The notes under the pieces are model-generated. The model did not search any database. It was not told the origin of the DNA and worked only from the letters and a program-made list of their open reading frames with translations. The translations under genes were made by a program, and so were the position numbers. A stretch of 64,000 bases of DNA. Origin: an uncultured Clostridia bacterium (GTDB lineage Bacteria > Bacillota > Clostridia > Lachnospirales > CAG-274). The DNA lies in NCBI GenBank assembly GCA_947591605.1, contig CANQDF010000001.1:1-64000 (forward strand). Reading direction: 5' to 3'. This document shows positions 33,900-43,097 of the stretch, piece by piece; the first letter of the stretch is position 1, and each line of letters starts with the position of its first letter.

Positions 33900-36191
33900 A
33901 TGACGGTGTTGTATTTTATAAATGCAGTCCTTTTGCTTTTTGTGATATGGGGCGGTATAACAAACCTTGATAAAAAGGTAAAGCTTGACAAAAGGTACGT
34001 CTGTATGATACTGATCGTGCTTGTGTATTTTTTTGCTGTGGGTATTGCGGGCTTTGCGGGGCTTAAATATGTATCCGCCCTTTGCTGCCCGGCATACTTT
34101 GTATCGGGTGCGGTGCTTTTTGGCTTGTCCTTTGCGGTAAAAGGCAAGGGCAGCAAAGCGGCGCTGTATATGTACAAGGTGCTTGCAGCGGTTTTTTTGC
34201 TTGAAGTATTCGTGTTCAACTTTAACGCCTACAAGCTTTCGCCGGGGCACTACGAGCCTGTCGGGCTGAGGCTGTCCGATGCGGTGATCTGTAATTATGA
34301 CAGAGGCACTCTGGGCAGCGACGAGGCAAGCATAGAGTTTACCTCCGTCAACAGGGAGGTAGGCACAATACGCATAGAAGCACATTCGGCAGAAAACAAA
34401 AAAATGAATTTTTATATTGACTATGCCGACGCCACCAACCGTGAATACCGCACAGGCATAGCAAGTGCCGTTATCGTAAACGACTGTGAAAAAAGCTTTA
34501 CCGTGCCCATAAACGCCTCGGGTGAGGTAAGCAGGCTTAAGCTCAGGTTCAGAGCGGAGGGAAACGATGTTATAATGGTTGACGACATCAAGCTCAATAC
34601 GCCTATTGCCTTTTGCTTTTCACCGGTAAGGATGCTTGCAATAATTATGCTTATGCTGTTTAAATATATATTTTGTGACAGCGAACGCTTTAAAAGGAGC
34701 TTTTCTCGGGACGAGAGTCTGTGCATACGTTCAGCCCGTGTTACCATAGCTGTATTTATGCTGCTTGCGGTTGTGGTCGTAATGCTGCAGCGGGGCAGCG
34801 ATGCAAGCATAGCAAGGGACTTTAGGTCGGAGAGCGGCAATCAGATGACGCAGGAGCTTGTAGACGCATTTGAGGCAGGCAGGGTAAGCCTGCTTGCCGA
34901 GGTCAACCCCGAGCTGGAGGCGCTGGACAACCCTTATGACTCAAGCCAGAGAAGCGGTTTGTCATACCCTTGGGATCATCTGTATTACAACGGAAAGTAC
35001 TACTCCTACTACGGCATAGCACCCGTTGTGCTGCTGTTTTTGCCTTACCATATGCTTACGGGATATTATTTTCCGTCGGTATGGGCGGTATTTCTTTTCA
35101 GCATTGCAGGGCTGTACTTCCTTTACGGGACATATATGCTTTACATGAAGGAATTTTTTAAGGATACCAAAATAAGCCTGATCATTATGGGGCTTATAAT
35201 GACGCTTACGGTGTCATCCGTATATCTGTGCCTTGCATATGCCAATTTTTACGAGATAGCGCAGAGTGCGGGCTTTATGTTCTGCACGGGCGGTTTTTAC
35301 TTTATCGCACGCTCCGGCATGATAGGCAAAGGCAGGCTAAGGCTGAGGTATGCGGCGCTATCGGGCGTAATGCTTTCGCTTGCCGTGCTTTCAAGGCCTA
35401 CCAACGCCGTTTACTGTCTGTGTGCAATGCTGTTTGTTTATGCGGGCTTTTTAAAGCTGCACGGCAATGCTCCATCGGGAGGCAAGACGCCTTATGTAAA
35501 ATACCTTTTGGCATCGCTTTTGCCCTATGTTGTTATAGGGTCGGTGCAGATGATATATAACTATGTGAGGTTCGGCTCGCCGCTGAGCTTTGGCATAGAG
35601 TATTCCCTTACGATAAATGATTTTATAAATGCGCAGTATCATACGCATTTTGTGGGCATAGGCTTTTTTAATTATCTGCTGGCGCTGCCCTCGTTCAGAC
35701 CCAATTTTCCGTTTATGGCGTTTGATGTGCAGATATTCAATCCCAACGGATATTACTTTGTGGCTACGGGTACGGCAGCAGGTATGCTGTGGATAGCAAT
35801 GCCCGTTATATCATATTTATACAGCGCAAGGGCATATGCCATCTCGCATAACAGCAAAAAAAGGCTGTACGCCCTTATAATTGCCGCCGTGTGCATAGCG
35901 GCGCCTGCTGCGGTCATAGCGTCTGTATGGGAGAGCGGCTACGGCCTGCGCTACAGGGTGGATTTTGCATGGCAGCTTTTGATGGGTGCGCTCACAGTGG
36001 CGTTTATAATGTACAACAGCCTTAAAAGCGAGGAAACAAAAAATCTGCTGACCAAGCTGTTTTTTATCTCGCTTGCGGTAGGTACGGGCATTGTTTTTGC
36101 TCAGACCTATTTATATGTATCGCCGGAGTTTGACGGCAGCCTGTATAAATATATATGCCTTTTTGAAAGGTCGTTTGAATTTTGGAAATAA
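33900..36191 (+). CDS. large polytopic membrane protein, probable GT-C-like glycosyltransferase
   Basis: 763 residues with four N-terminal helices and about ten further helices after residue 350. Between them lies an extracytoplasmic beta-rich stretch (about 110-240). The segment YPWDHLYYNGKYYSYYGIAP and the following helices resemble YfhO/GT39-type enzymes that transfer a sugar from a polyprenyl carrier. No canonical DDxD is certain. The ATG at 33900 follows CCGGAGGAG. Position after a GtrB-like gene supports a three-component envelope glycosylation system, but the acceptor is unknown. Confidence 0.7.
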   Translation: MTVLYFINAVLLLFVIWGGITNLDKKVKLDKRYVCMILIVLVYFFAVGIAGFAGLKYVSALCCPAYFVSGAVLFGLSFAVKGKGSKAALYMYKVLAAVFLLEVFVFNFNAYKLSPGHYEPVGLRLSDAVICNYDRGTLGSDEASIEFTSVNREVGTIRIEAHSAENKKMNFYIDYADATNREYRTGIASAVIVNDCEKSFTVPINASGEVSRLKLRFRAEGNDVIMVDDIKLNTPIAFCFSPVRMLAIIMLMLFKYIFCDSERFKRSFSRDESLCIRSARVTIAVFMLLAVVVVMLQRGSDASIARDFRSESGNQMTQELVDAFEAGRVSLLAEVNPELEALDNPYDSSQRSGLSYPWDHLYYNGKYYSYYGIAPVVLLFLPYHMLTGYYFPSVWAVFLFSIAGLYFLYGTYMLYMKEFFKDTKISLIIMGLIMTLTVSSVYLCLAYANFYEIAQSAGFMFCTGGFYFIARSGMIGKGRLRLRYAALSGVMLSLAVLSRPTNAVYCLCAMLFVYAGFLKLHGNAPSGGKTPYVKYLLASLLPYVVIGSVQMIYNYVRFGSPLSFGIEYSLTINDFINAQYHTHFVGIGFFNYLLALPSFRPNFPFMAFDVQIFNPNGYYFVATGTAAGMLWIAMPVISYLYSARAYAISHNSKKRLYALIIAAVCIAAPAAVIASVWESGYGLRYRVDFAWQLLMGALTVAFIMYNSLKSEETKNLLTKLFFISLAVGTGIVFAQTYLYVSPEFDGSLYKYICLFERSFEFWK

Positions 36192-36208
36192 AAAAGGAGC
36201 TGAAGGCT

Positions 36209-38320
36209 GTGGACGGCAGACGTTACGGACATAAGGGACTTTACTTGTGGCTTTTGCTGGGTATAGTGATATACAGTGTGTTTACGTTTGGTTTTATGCT
36301 GCTTTCGGAGCAGTATACAAGGCATCTTAATATAGACAGCCTTGAGGTGTCCGAAATTCAGCGTGAGGGCAACACCTTTACAACGCTTAAAAACTGGGGC
36401 GGAACGGGCATATATATCCAAGGCGACAAAAAATACAATTATATCTGCATGGAGCTGGGTACTGTCGACAAGCCATCCGTCAATATAAGGCTGCACAGCT
36501 CGGACAGGATTGACGGCATAGAAAATGCTTCGTATAAGGAGCTTTACCTTACAGCGGGCAAAAACCGTCTTAAGCCCGATTCGGGCAGCTGCTTTTATAT
36601 AGAGATATACGACAGCAGCAAGCCTGTTTTTACGCTTGACGAGGTGTCGCTCAGGATGTCGGATCTGCCTGTGTACGCTCTGCCGCAAAGCGCTCTGTTT
36701 TTTGCGTTTATATGGTTGGGTCTGTACTTTGTCGGCAGGTATGCGGGCATACGCTGCAATAATATTGCAGGCAGTCTTGTAACGCTTGCGGAGGGTATGT
36801 TTGCGCTGCTGATGATAATGATATTGATTTTTGCCGCGGATACCGACTTTAACAGTATATTGATGCCCCTTTTACCGCCTGCGGTGCTTGCCCTTGCGGT
36901 TTTGTATGCAAGGCACGCTTGTGCAGGGGTAAGGGCACGGATATTTATACCCGTTGTGTTTGCCGTTATGCTTGCGGTTATGGTGTATGTGGGTCACAGT
37001 ATGCTCAGCGTTATACAAACCGACCTCGGCACCGTGTATTACAGCGCATGGGAGGCGGCAAAGGACGGCAAGGTCAGCACCGAGATAACAGGCATGGAGG
37101 CATATCGGTTTTTTATGGAAAGCTCCAATAACGATTACTTTGTGCGTTATCCCAACAATATACCTCTGCTTGCGCTTTTAAAAACGTTTTACGGACTGCT
37201 TAAGCATTTTTCGCTTGATGCGGGGGACGAGCTCAGCAATTTTATGAGCGTGCTGCTTAATATTGTCTTTATAATGGCAGGCGTGGGCTTTGGCATATTG
37301 GCGGCAAAAAACTTTTTCGGCAAAAAGGGAGCGGTTATTTACACCGTAATGGCGGCGCTGTTTGTACCGTATTATATAAATGCCTGCCGCTTTTACACAG
37401 ACACATTCTCGCTGCCTTTTGTATCGGCTGCGATATGGGCGTACTCCCTGGCGGAAAAGGAAAGGACTGTGCCGCTAAAAGGCGGTATACTGTCAAAAAT
37501 AAAGTCATCGCCTTATACCGCATATGCGCTTATGGGCGTGTTTATTGCCGCAGGCGCACTGATAAAGGGCAGTGTTGCGGTTATAGCGGTGGCTGCCGTG
37601 ATACAGCTTTTGTTAAAGAGCCTTAAAAATGTAAAATTTGCTGCTGTTATGGCTGCCGCCCTTGTTGCGGTAAGCTGTGTGTGGAGCGCCTACGAGAGCG
37701 GCATAAGCTGGCTTGACACCTCGCAGAAGGACAGATACGCTTTTCCCGTTACGCACTGGATAATGATGAGCCTGGATACCTCCGTAAAAGGAAAGTATTC
37801 GCAGAGTGATTTTGAGTATACCGACAAATACACCTCAAAGGCAAAAAAGCAAAAGGCTGATATAAGGCGCATAAAGGAGCGCCTGGCAGGATTCGGTTCT
37901 GTGGGAGTGCTTGCGGATTATGAGCTGGAGAGGGCAGCTGCGCTGTGGTGCAACGGCAGCTATATGCAGGACAACCACATAGCGTGGGGCATTGAAAAGG
38001 GCGCCATATACGATGTTTTGACTCCGGGACGGGAATACTATCCCGTATACAAGGTGTATGCGCTGCTGTATGTGTTTTGTATGTATATATTTGCTGCGGC
38101 GGGAGCTCTTGCGGCGCTTAAGGCGCCAAATGCGGACAGCGCAATGTTTCTCAGGCTTACCATGCTTGGCGCAATGCTGTTTTTTGCCATGTGGGAGAAC
38201 AACCCCAGGTATCTGCTCAACTTTACGCCCGTATTTATGCTTGCGGCTATATGGGGCTTAGAGGCAATAAAAGATAGATATATATCAAAACCGGGTCATC
38301 CAATAAAAGGTGAAATTTAG
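36209..38320 (+). CDS. second large membrane protein, probable GT-C/GT39-like glycosyltransferase
   Basis: 703 residues. One N-terminal helix, a beta-rich extracytoplasmic domain (about 40-150), then about ten helices. An early loop carries AWEAAKDGK..YFVRYPNNIPLL, a pattern common in GT39-family mannosyltransferase-like proteins, and a later loop SQSDFEYTDKYTSK is hydrophilic. I prefer the GTG at 36209, ten bases after GGAG; the in-frame TTG at 36182, inside the end of the preceding gene, is the alternative. It is architecturally similar to the preceding protein without being a close duplicate. Last gene of the run; followed by repeat copy 2. Confidence 0.7.
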   Translation: MDGRRYGHKGLYLWLLLGIVIYSVFTFGFMLLSEQYTRHLNIDSLEVSEIQREGNTFTTLKNWGGTGIYIQGDKKYNYICMELGTVDKPSVNIRLHSSDRIDGIENASYKELYLTAGKNRLKPDSGSCFYIEIYDSSKPVFTLDEVSLRMSDLPVYALPQSALFFAFIWLGLYFVGRYAGIRCNNIAGSLVTLAEGMFALLMIMILIFAADTDFNSILMPLLPPAVLALAVLYARHACAGVRARIFIPVVFAVMLAVMVYVGHSMLSVIQTDLGTVYYSAWEAAKDGKVSTEITGMEAYRFFMESSNNDYFVRYPNNIPLLALLKTFYGLLKHFSLDAGDELSNFMSVLLNIVFIMAGVGFGILAAKNFFGKKGAVIYTVMAALFVPYYINACRFYTDTFSLPFVSAAIWAYSLAEKERTVPLKGGILSKIKSSPYTAYALMGVFIAAGALIKGSVAVIAVAAVIQLLLKSLKNVKFAAVMAAALVAVSCVWSAYESGISWLDTSQKDRYAFPVTHWIMMSLDTSVKGKYSQSDFEYTDKYTSKAKKQKADIRRIKERLAGFGSVGVLADYELERAAALWCNGSYMQDNHIAWGIEKGAIYDVLTPGREYYPVYKVYALLYVFCMYIFAAAGALAALKAPNADSAMFLRLTMLGAMLFFAMWENNPRYLLNFTPVFMLAAIWGLEAIKDRYISKPGHPIKGEI

Positions 38321-38357
38321 GATAAGTATCAAAAGATATTTTAAAGTAAAATGATCA

Positions 38358-38698
38358 AGAGGGGCGCTATGCCCCTTCAGCGTGTCGAAAAAGTCGACAC
38401 GCTTGCAGGAAATGCTTACATTTACGAGGAACAAACGAGAGTACCTCGTTTGCTTGCGGGGTACCCCCGCAAGTTCATCTGCCTGCATTTTTTCACAGAG
38501 TACAAAGAGATTCGCGCCTCGCTATCGCTCGACACTCCCTCTTTTCCTCGGACGGGCAAAGCTCGTCCTGCGGATTTTAGCCTGCGGCGCTTAAATTACC
38601 TTGAAGTGTTTTTGCAAGTTTAAGTTCTTTAAAAAATCATTTTTTTAATCTAATCTTAGGTTTTTTGACAGTATGGAGGGGCGCTATGCCCCTTTTTT
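38358..38698 (+). repeat. modular 3'-UTR repeat, copy 2
   Basis: Core 38378-38675, the same order of modules as copy 1. The second hairpin arm is interrupted by an extra block with two hairpins (CAAACGAG/CTCGTTTG and CTTGCGGG/CCCGCAAG). The core lies between two copies of the local terminator stem-loop GAGGGGCGCTATGCCCCTT (about 38359-38377 and 38676-38694); only the right copy carries the T run. Same direction as the upstream membrane-protein gene. Confidence 0.85.
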
Positions 38699-38699
38699 G

Positions 38700-39173
38700 T
38701 TAGATGAGCATATCACGCAGGAACTTGGCTATTTCGTCTGCGCTGCCCTTTGTTACGTCCTTTGTATCTATTATTACGGTCTGTTTCAGGGGACCGAGTT
38801 TTATATAGTCCTCTCTTTCGGTTATGCCGTAAAATCTGTCGGGCAGAAGTTCAAAGGCGGCGTTTTCCGAGGTAAATACCAGCTTGTCGTCATATACGGA
38901 TATAACAGCCGATTTTACCTTTGACGCCTTGTCCCATATAAAGCCCGACACAACGGGTATAAGCGCCCACAGCAGCATAACTGCAAAAAGAACCGCCGTC
39001 TTTTTGTCATCTCCCGGGGCGGCCTTGCCCGTGTTGAGCAGATAAAAATTATAACAGAGTACAGCCGCCGCAACAAGTATAAAGCCGTAATATGCCCTGC
39101 CCATAAAGGCACGGATAATATCTATGCGTTTTTTAAGCGTAAATTCGGTTTTTACGGTAAATTTTTCTTCCAT
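38700..39173 (-). CDS. YcxB-like membrane protein
   Basis: 157 residues. Two adjacent membrane helices (about 28-46 and 62-82) follow a short cytosolic start (MEEKFTVKTEFTLKK). The C-terminal soluble part with SVYDDKLVFTSENAAFELLPDRFYGI (in parts) and a closing helix matches the YcxB-like family pattern. Function unknown. AAGGGGA precedes the ATG. Its stop abuts the T run of repeat copy 2. A 155-base gap without any obvious gene separates it from the divergent spoIIP. Confidence 0.75.
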   Translation of the reverse strand: MEEKFTVKTEFTLKKRIDIIRAFMGRAYYGFILVAAAVLCYNFYLLNTGKAAPGDDKKTAVLFAVMLLWALIPVVSGFIWDKASKVKSAVISVYDDKLVFTSENAAFELLPDRFYGITEREDYIKLGPLKQTVIIDTKDVTKGSADEIAKFLRDMLI

Positions 39174-39328
39174 ATAGATTCCCCTTGATAAATGTTGTTA
39201 TACGGGTATTGTAGCATATATATTTATCCGCCGTCAAGCAATGCGGCGCATATATCCGTCCCTGTGCGCATATATTTAGATGTGGTAAAGCAGAATAACT
39301 GCTTTTTATTGAAACAGGGTGATGCAGC

Positions 39329-40312
39329 TTGTCTTATGAAAGAGGACGCCGCAAAAGGCGTAAAAATACAATAAAAATAAAGCTTATGGCTGTACTTGCG
39401 CTTATATCGGCGGCGGCATGCACGGCAGCGCTCAGAGAGGTGAGCATCACGGTGGAGTCGGTGCCTGCCGAGGCGCAGTTTTACGAGCTGGCAAGGGTCA
39501 GCCTGCAGAGCAGGGAGAGCATAGCGCCTCCGCCTGTCGATATGGGATCGCTGAAGGATCTGGGTATACTGCGCAACAAATATTATTCCGTAGACAAAAA
39601 AACGGGTATGACAAAGGAAATGTTCGATATAGACAGGCTTATGGCGGAGGACGTACATATAAATGCGGATATGTCGCAGCCCAAGGTGCTTATCTTTCAT
39701 ACCCATGCGCACGAGATGTATGCCGACAGCAAGAGCGGCGAGGGTGTTATAGGTGCAGGCGAGCTGCTCAAACAGACGCTGGAAACGGAGTACGGCGTAA
39801 AATGCCTGCACGTTACCGAGAGCTTTGATACGGTGGACGGAAAGCTGCAGATACTGGGCGCATACGAGCGCATGGAACCCCGTATAAGACAGATATTAAA
39901 GGAAAACCCCTCAATAGAAATGGCAATAGACCTGCACCGTGACGGCGTAGGCGAAAATGTGCGCCTTGTGAGCGAGGCGGACGGGGAGAGATGCGCCAAG
40001 TTTATGTTTTTTAACGGGCTTTGCAAAAAGGCAGACTCGGACGGGATATTAAGACAGGCTGACGGACTGGAAAACCCGTATGTGGAGCAGAACCTTGCCC
40101 TCAGCCTTAAAGCACAGATGTGTGCAAACAAGCTCTACCCCGGGCTTACAAGAAAGATATATCTTAACGCATACCGATACTCCCTGCATATGCTGCCCAA
40201 AAGCATGCTTATTGAGCTTGGTGCGCAGACCAACACCGAGCAGGAGGTAAAAAACAGCGTTAAAAAGCTTGCAAGGGTGCTGTATGAAACCGTATTTAAT
40301 CGGCAAAATTAA
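39329..40312 (+). CDS. spoIIP: stage II sporulation protein P-like hydrolase
   Basis: 327 residues. One N-terminal membrane anchor (about 17-36), then a SpoIIP domain. Zinc-ligand type motifs are VLIFHTHAHEMY, MAIDLHRDG and LIELGAQTNTEQEV (about residues 118-310). SpoIIP works with SpoIID and SpoIIM to degrade septal peptidoglycan during engulfment; this is the clearest sign that the host sporulates. TTG at 39329 is used as start, seven bases after AGGGTGAT; no in-frame ATG precedes the anchor. Sigma-E control would be expected but I cannot identify the -10/-35 with confidence. Confidence 0.9.
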   Translation: MSYERGRRKRRKNTIKIKLMAVLALISAAACTAALREVSITVESVPAEAQFYELARVSLQSRESIAPPPVDMGSLKDLGILRNKYYSVDKKTGMTKEMFDIDRLMAEDVHINADMSQPKVLIFHTHAHEMYADSKSGEGVIGAGELLKQTLETEYGVKCLHVTESFDTVDGKLQILGAYERMEPRIRQILKENPSIEMAIDLHRDGVGENVRLVSEADGERCAKFMFFNGLCKKADSDGILRQADGLENPYVEQNLALSLKAQMCANKLYPGLTRKIYLNAYRYSLHMLPKSMLIELGAQTNTEQEVKNSVKKLARVLYETVFNRQN

Positions 40313-40340
40313 AGCTCCTGCCGCATAAAGTCAATAAAGT

Positions 40341-40703
40341 TATAAAAAGACTAAAAATAGATCAAAAAAATGAATTTTTCAGAACCTAAACTTGCAAACA
40401 CTTTAAGGTAACTTAAGCGCCGTCAGCGTAAAGCCTTTAGGCTTTAGCGATACCGTAAGGCAGGCTAAAATCCGCAGTTAGCGTAATTTTCCCTTTGGGA
40501 AAATTAGCATAACCACGGGGACGGAATTCACTTCCGCCGAGGAAAAGAGGGAGTGTCGAGCGATAGCGAGGCACGAATCTCTTTATACTCTGTGAAAAAA
40601 ATGCAGGCAGAGGAACTTGCGGGGGTACCCCGCAAGCAAACGAGGTACCCTCGTTTGTTCCTCGTAAATGCAAGCATTTCCTGCAAACGTGTCGCAGCAG
40701 GCT
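40341..40703 (-). repeat. modular 3'-UTR repeat, copy 3 (longest)
   Basis: It begins right after the stop codon of the minus-strand gene at 40704 and runs in the same direction. It contains the shared modules plus three insertions. One is the double-hairpin block seen in copy 2. The second replaces the short GACGGGC hairpin of copies 1 and 2 with a larger block (GGCGGAAGTGAATTCCG and AATTTTCCC/GGGAAAATT), shared with copy 4. The third is unique, inside the GCCTG..GGCGCTTAA segment, with AAAGCCT/AGGCTTT. No duplicated terminator flanks are visible. Confidence 0.85.
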
Positions 40704-41156
40704 TCATTTATAATCCGTTGCTTTTGACTGTGTAGGGTCAAAAAAATCGGGATATTTTTCCGCAATTATTTCAAGCGCCTTATTGTGAAGCCTGTAGCAG
40801 TGCCTCACGCTCATGTAAAAGGGAAGATTTGCGGGCATATTTTCCCATGCTATGCCTTTTATGTATCTTGTCCGCAGTATCGCCTGCATATCGTAGGGCA
40901 AATCGTTTATTATTTCGTCAAGCTCTCCTTGACGGCTCATACGGCTGCTTATGTTTATGCCAAGCCGCTCCGCCTTTTCTCTCAGGCTGTCCATGGATAT
41001 TATCTCGCATTTGCCGGCGCTGTCCCGTGCATGCTCTATATCCGTGCACACTTTTTTAAACTCGGCTATTTCCGCTTTTTGTGAGCGTATTGTTTTTGTA
41101 AAATGCCCCCATTCCGTAAGCAAACGCTTAAGGCTTTGTTTTTCTGTTTTGGTCAT
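40704..41156 (-). CDS. sigma-70 region 4-like/DUF1492-type DNA-binding protein
   Basis: 150 residues. The N-terminal half is a helical, charged region. The C-terminal half reads DLPYDMQAILRTRYIKGIAWENMPANLPFYMSVRHCYRLHNKALEII (in parts), the pattern of a sigma region 4 helix-turn-helix as in phage late-gene regulators of the DUF1492/ArpU type. The ATG at 41156 follows GGTGGTGAG. No phage genes surround it, so it is an orphan or a domesticated remnant. Its promoter carries a LexA-like box. Confidence 0.75.
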   Translation of the reverse strand: MTKTEKQSLKRLLTEWGHFTKTIRSQKAEIAEFKKVCTDIEHARDSAGKCEIISMDSLREKAERLGINISSRMSRQGELDEIINDLPYDMQAILRTRYIKGIAWENMPANLPFYMSVRHCYRLHNKALEIIAEKYPDFFDPTQSKATDYK

Positions 41157-41230
41157 AAACTCACCACCCCTTGTGATCATTATTGTTTGTAAGCCCCTGT
41201 GCAGATTCGACAGGGGCTTTGTCTTAAATT

Positions 41231-41294
41231 ATAATAGCACATATGTTCTAATATGTCAACATTAATTTAGAATTTATTCAAAAATATGTTCTAA
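41231..41294 (-). promoter_or_regulatory. promoter with LexA-like and repeated sites
   Basis: On the minus strand TTGACA (41259-41254), 17 bases, TATTAT (41236-41231). The spacer holds GAACATATGTGC, one base from the Firmicute LexA (DinR) palindrome GAAC-N4-GTTC. The 10-mer ATTAGAACAT occurs there and again 43 bases upstream (41294-41285), close to four helical turns apart. Confidence 0.6.
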
Positions 41295-41404
41295 TGAGTG
41301 GGGCGTATGTTGTTTTTGTTTTATAATGCCGATAAGACTTTTAAGGATAATTGCAAAAAGCAATATACGGTTATATTTTCGCACACAAGGGTGATTACCG
41401 AGGC

Positions 41405-42964
41405 TCAATCCTTATCGTGTTTTACAACGTGCAGATGAGGGTGCCCGCAGCCGCAGCCGTGTTCGTGGTCATGATCGTGGTGACAATGCTCGTGGTCATG
41501 GTCATGGTGGCAGTGCTCGTGACCGTGGTGGCAATGCTCGTGGCTGTGAGGCTCGTCCTCTTCCTCGGGGTCGGGTATAATGCCCTCGTCCGAGAGCAGA
41601 TTATATATCTCCGTAAGGCAGGCAGCGCCCGCACTCTTGCCTCTCACTGCTTCAAGTGCGTAGTCAAGATAAGCGTTAAACTCATTGGCGGACATCACTA
41701 AAGGCACATCTTCAAGCACGGATCTGCGCAGGAATTTATTTTTGCGGGGCAGTATATTTTCCGGTGCGGAAAGCATAAAGCTTACAATCTCCTCCGCTTT
41801 GTCGTTTGCCTCCTGTGCGCTTATGACCTCGTAATCGTCGCTTTCGCCGTTAAACATTACGCTTGACAACTCCCTGCGGTAAAGCTCCTGTATTTTAAGG
41901 TACACCCCTATTATGTCGTATGATTCATCATCCATATGCTTGCTTTCGCCGTATTTGGACACATATTTAACAAGCTTTTTGTCCATTGGGCGCATAAGCT
42001 CAAAGCATTCCTCTATCTCCGTTTCCGTTTTTTCCGCAAGGGACTCGGCATACAGCTCCGCCTCATTGTTTTGCAGCATGCTGCGGCAGGTGTACATTAT
42101 ATCCTTCATTACGGGGTCGTCCTTTGTGAGGTAATCCTCGTCTATGCAGAAGGTGGCAATTGCTATAAGATAATTTATGTCGTTGTAGGAGATGCTTATA
42201 TAATCCGCTGTTTCCGCAAGAGCCGTGCCAAAGTAATCCACCTCGCCCATGTACTCCTCAAGCTCGCTTTCGGAGAGGTTTTCAAGCGGTCTGGAGTAAA
42301 GCTCCTCGGCTGTCTGCTTTATATCGGGCATTATGCTGCCGTATTCGGGCATGGACAGAGGGCAGTACTGCATTTTGAGCATGTATGCGGCATATTCCGC
42401 ATCGGCTCTTGTCATATCGGTAAAATAATGTCTGAGGCTTGTCCTCAGCAGGTCGTAATAGCGTTCCTTTGTCATGCGCAGCGGTATGCGGCTCAATACG
42501 GAGGATATTCTCTCGTACCTTTCGTTATCGTCCTCGCTGTCGTCTATATATTCGCCTATAAAGGCACGCATGGGCGACTCCAGCCTGTCGTAGTTTTCAA
42601 GCGGCAGCGACTCGGAGCTTTTGCACTCATACATCCACATGCCGTAGCTGCCTGCCATATCCGCAAGGCGCATATAAAATGTTATAGGCCTGCAAATACG
42701 CTCATAATCCGCCCTCATGGCGTAAAGCTCTTTGATAAGTTCGTTCCTGTCCTCAAGGTCATGCGAGAGTATTTCGGGCAGGTTGGCGGCGTGCCTTTTT
42801 ATATCCTCTATATAGTCTGTTATAGGTTTGGGTATATCCTTGTCAGGCTCCGAGGTGCTCAGCTCGCACATATCGTAAACCAGGTTGAGTACGGTATCCT
42901 TAAGCTTAAGCTCTATAAGGCCCATTGCCGTGCGTTTTATATTGTCATTTATAACGGAAGCCAT
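41405..42964 (-). CDS. unknown helical protein with a His/Cys-rich tail
   Basis: 519 residues, no signal peptide or membrane segment, almost entirely helical and acidic. The last 45 residues are packed with His, Asp, Glu and Cys (repeated HEHCHHDHDH and GCGCGHPHLH), a probable metal-binding tail. I recognise no catalytic domain. AAAGGAG precedes the ATG. The tail resembles those of metallochaperones for nickel or zinc enzymes, but the body does not match any chaperone I know. The tail is coded by an internally repetitive stretch (GTCATGATCGTGGTGA-type units on the plus strand). Confidence 0.8.
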   Translation of the reverse strand: MASVINDNIKRTAMGLIELKLKDTVLNLVYDMCELSTSEPDKDIPKPITDYIEDIKRHAANLPEILSHDLEDRNELIKELYAMRADYERICRPITFYMRLADMAGSYGMWMYECKSSESLPLENYDRLESPMRAFIGEYIDDSEDDNERYERISSVLSRIPLRMTKERYYDLLRTSLRHYFTDMTRADAEYAAYMLKMQYCPLSMPEYGSIMPDIKQTAEELYSRPLENLSESELEEYMGEVDYFGTALAETADYISISYNDINYLIAIATFCIDEDYLTKDDPVMKDIMYTCRSMLQNNEAELYAESLAEKTETEIEECFELMRPMDKKLVKYVSKYGESKHMDDESYDIIGVYLKIQELYRRELSSVMFNGESDDYEVISAQEANDKAEEIVSFMLSAPENILPRKNKFLRRSVLEDVPLVMSANEFNAYLDYALEAVRGKSAGAACLTEIYNLLSDEGIIPDPEEEDEPHSHEHCHHGHEHCHHDHDHEHCHHDHDHEHGCGCGHPHLHVVKHDKD

Positions 42965-43097
42965 AAATTCATCTCCTTTGTATTATATTTTTCTTTTAAA
43001 TATAACACAAATATAGTAAAATATAAATAGGTATTTAAAAAAAAGTAAAAAGCAGACTTTTGCTTAAAATTTGCATCATTGTGAAAGGAAAATATTT

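Noticed and set aside
41461..41580. Tandem repeat on the plus strand near 41461-41580
   Set aside because: It is the coding repeat for the His-rich tail of the minus-strand gene, not a separate repeat element.
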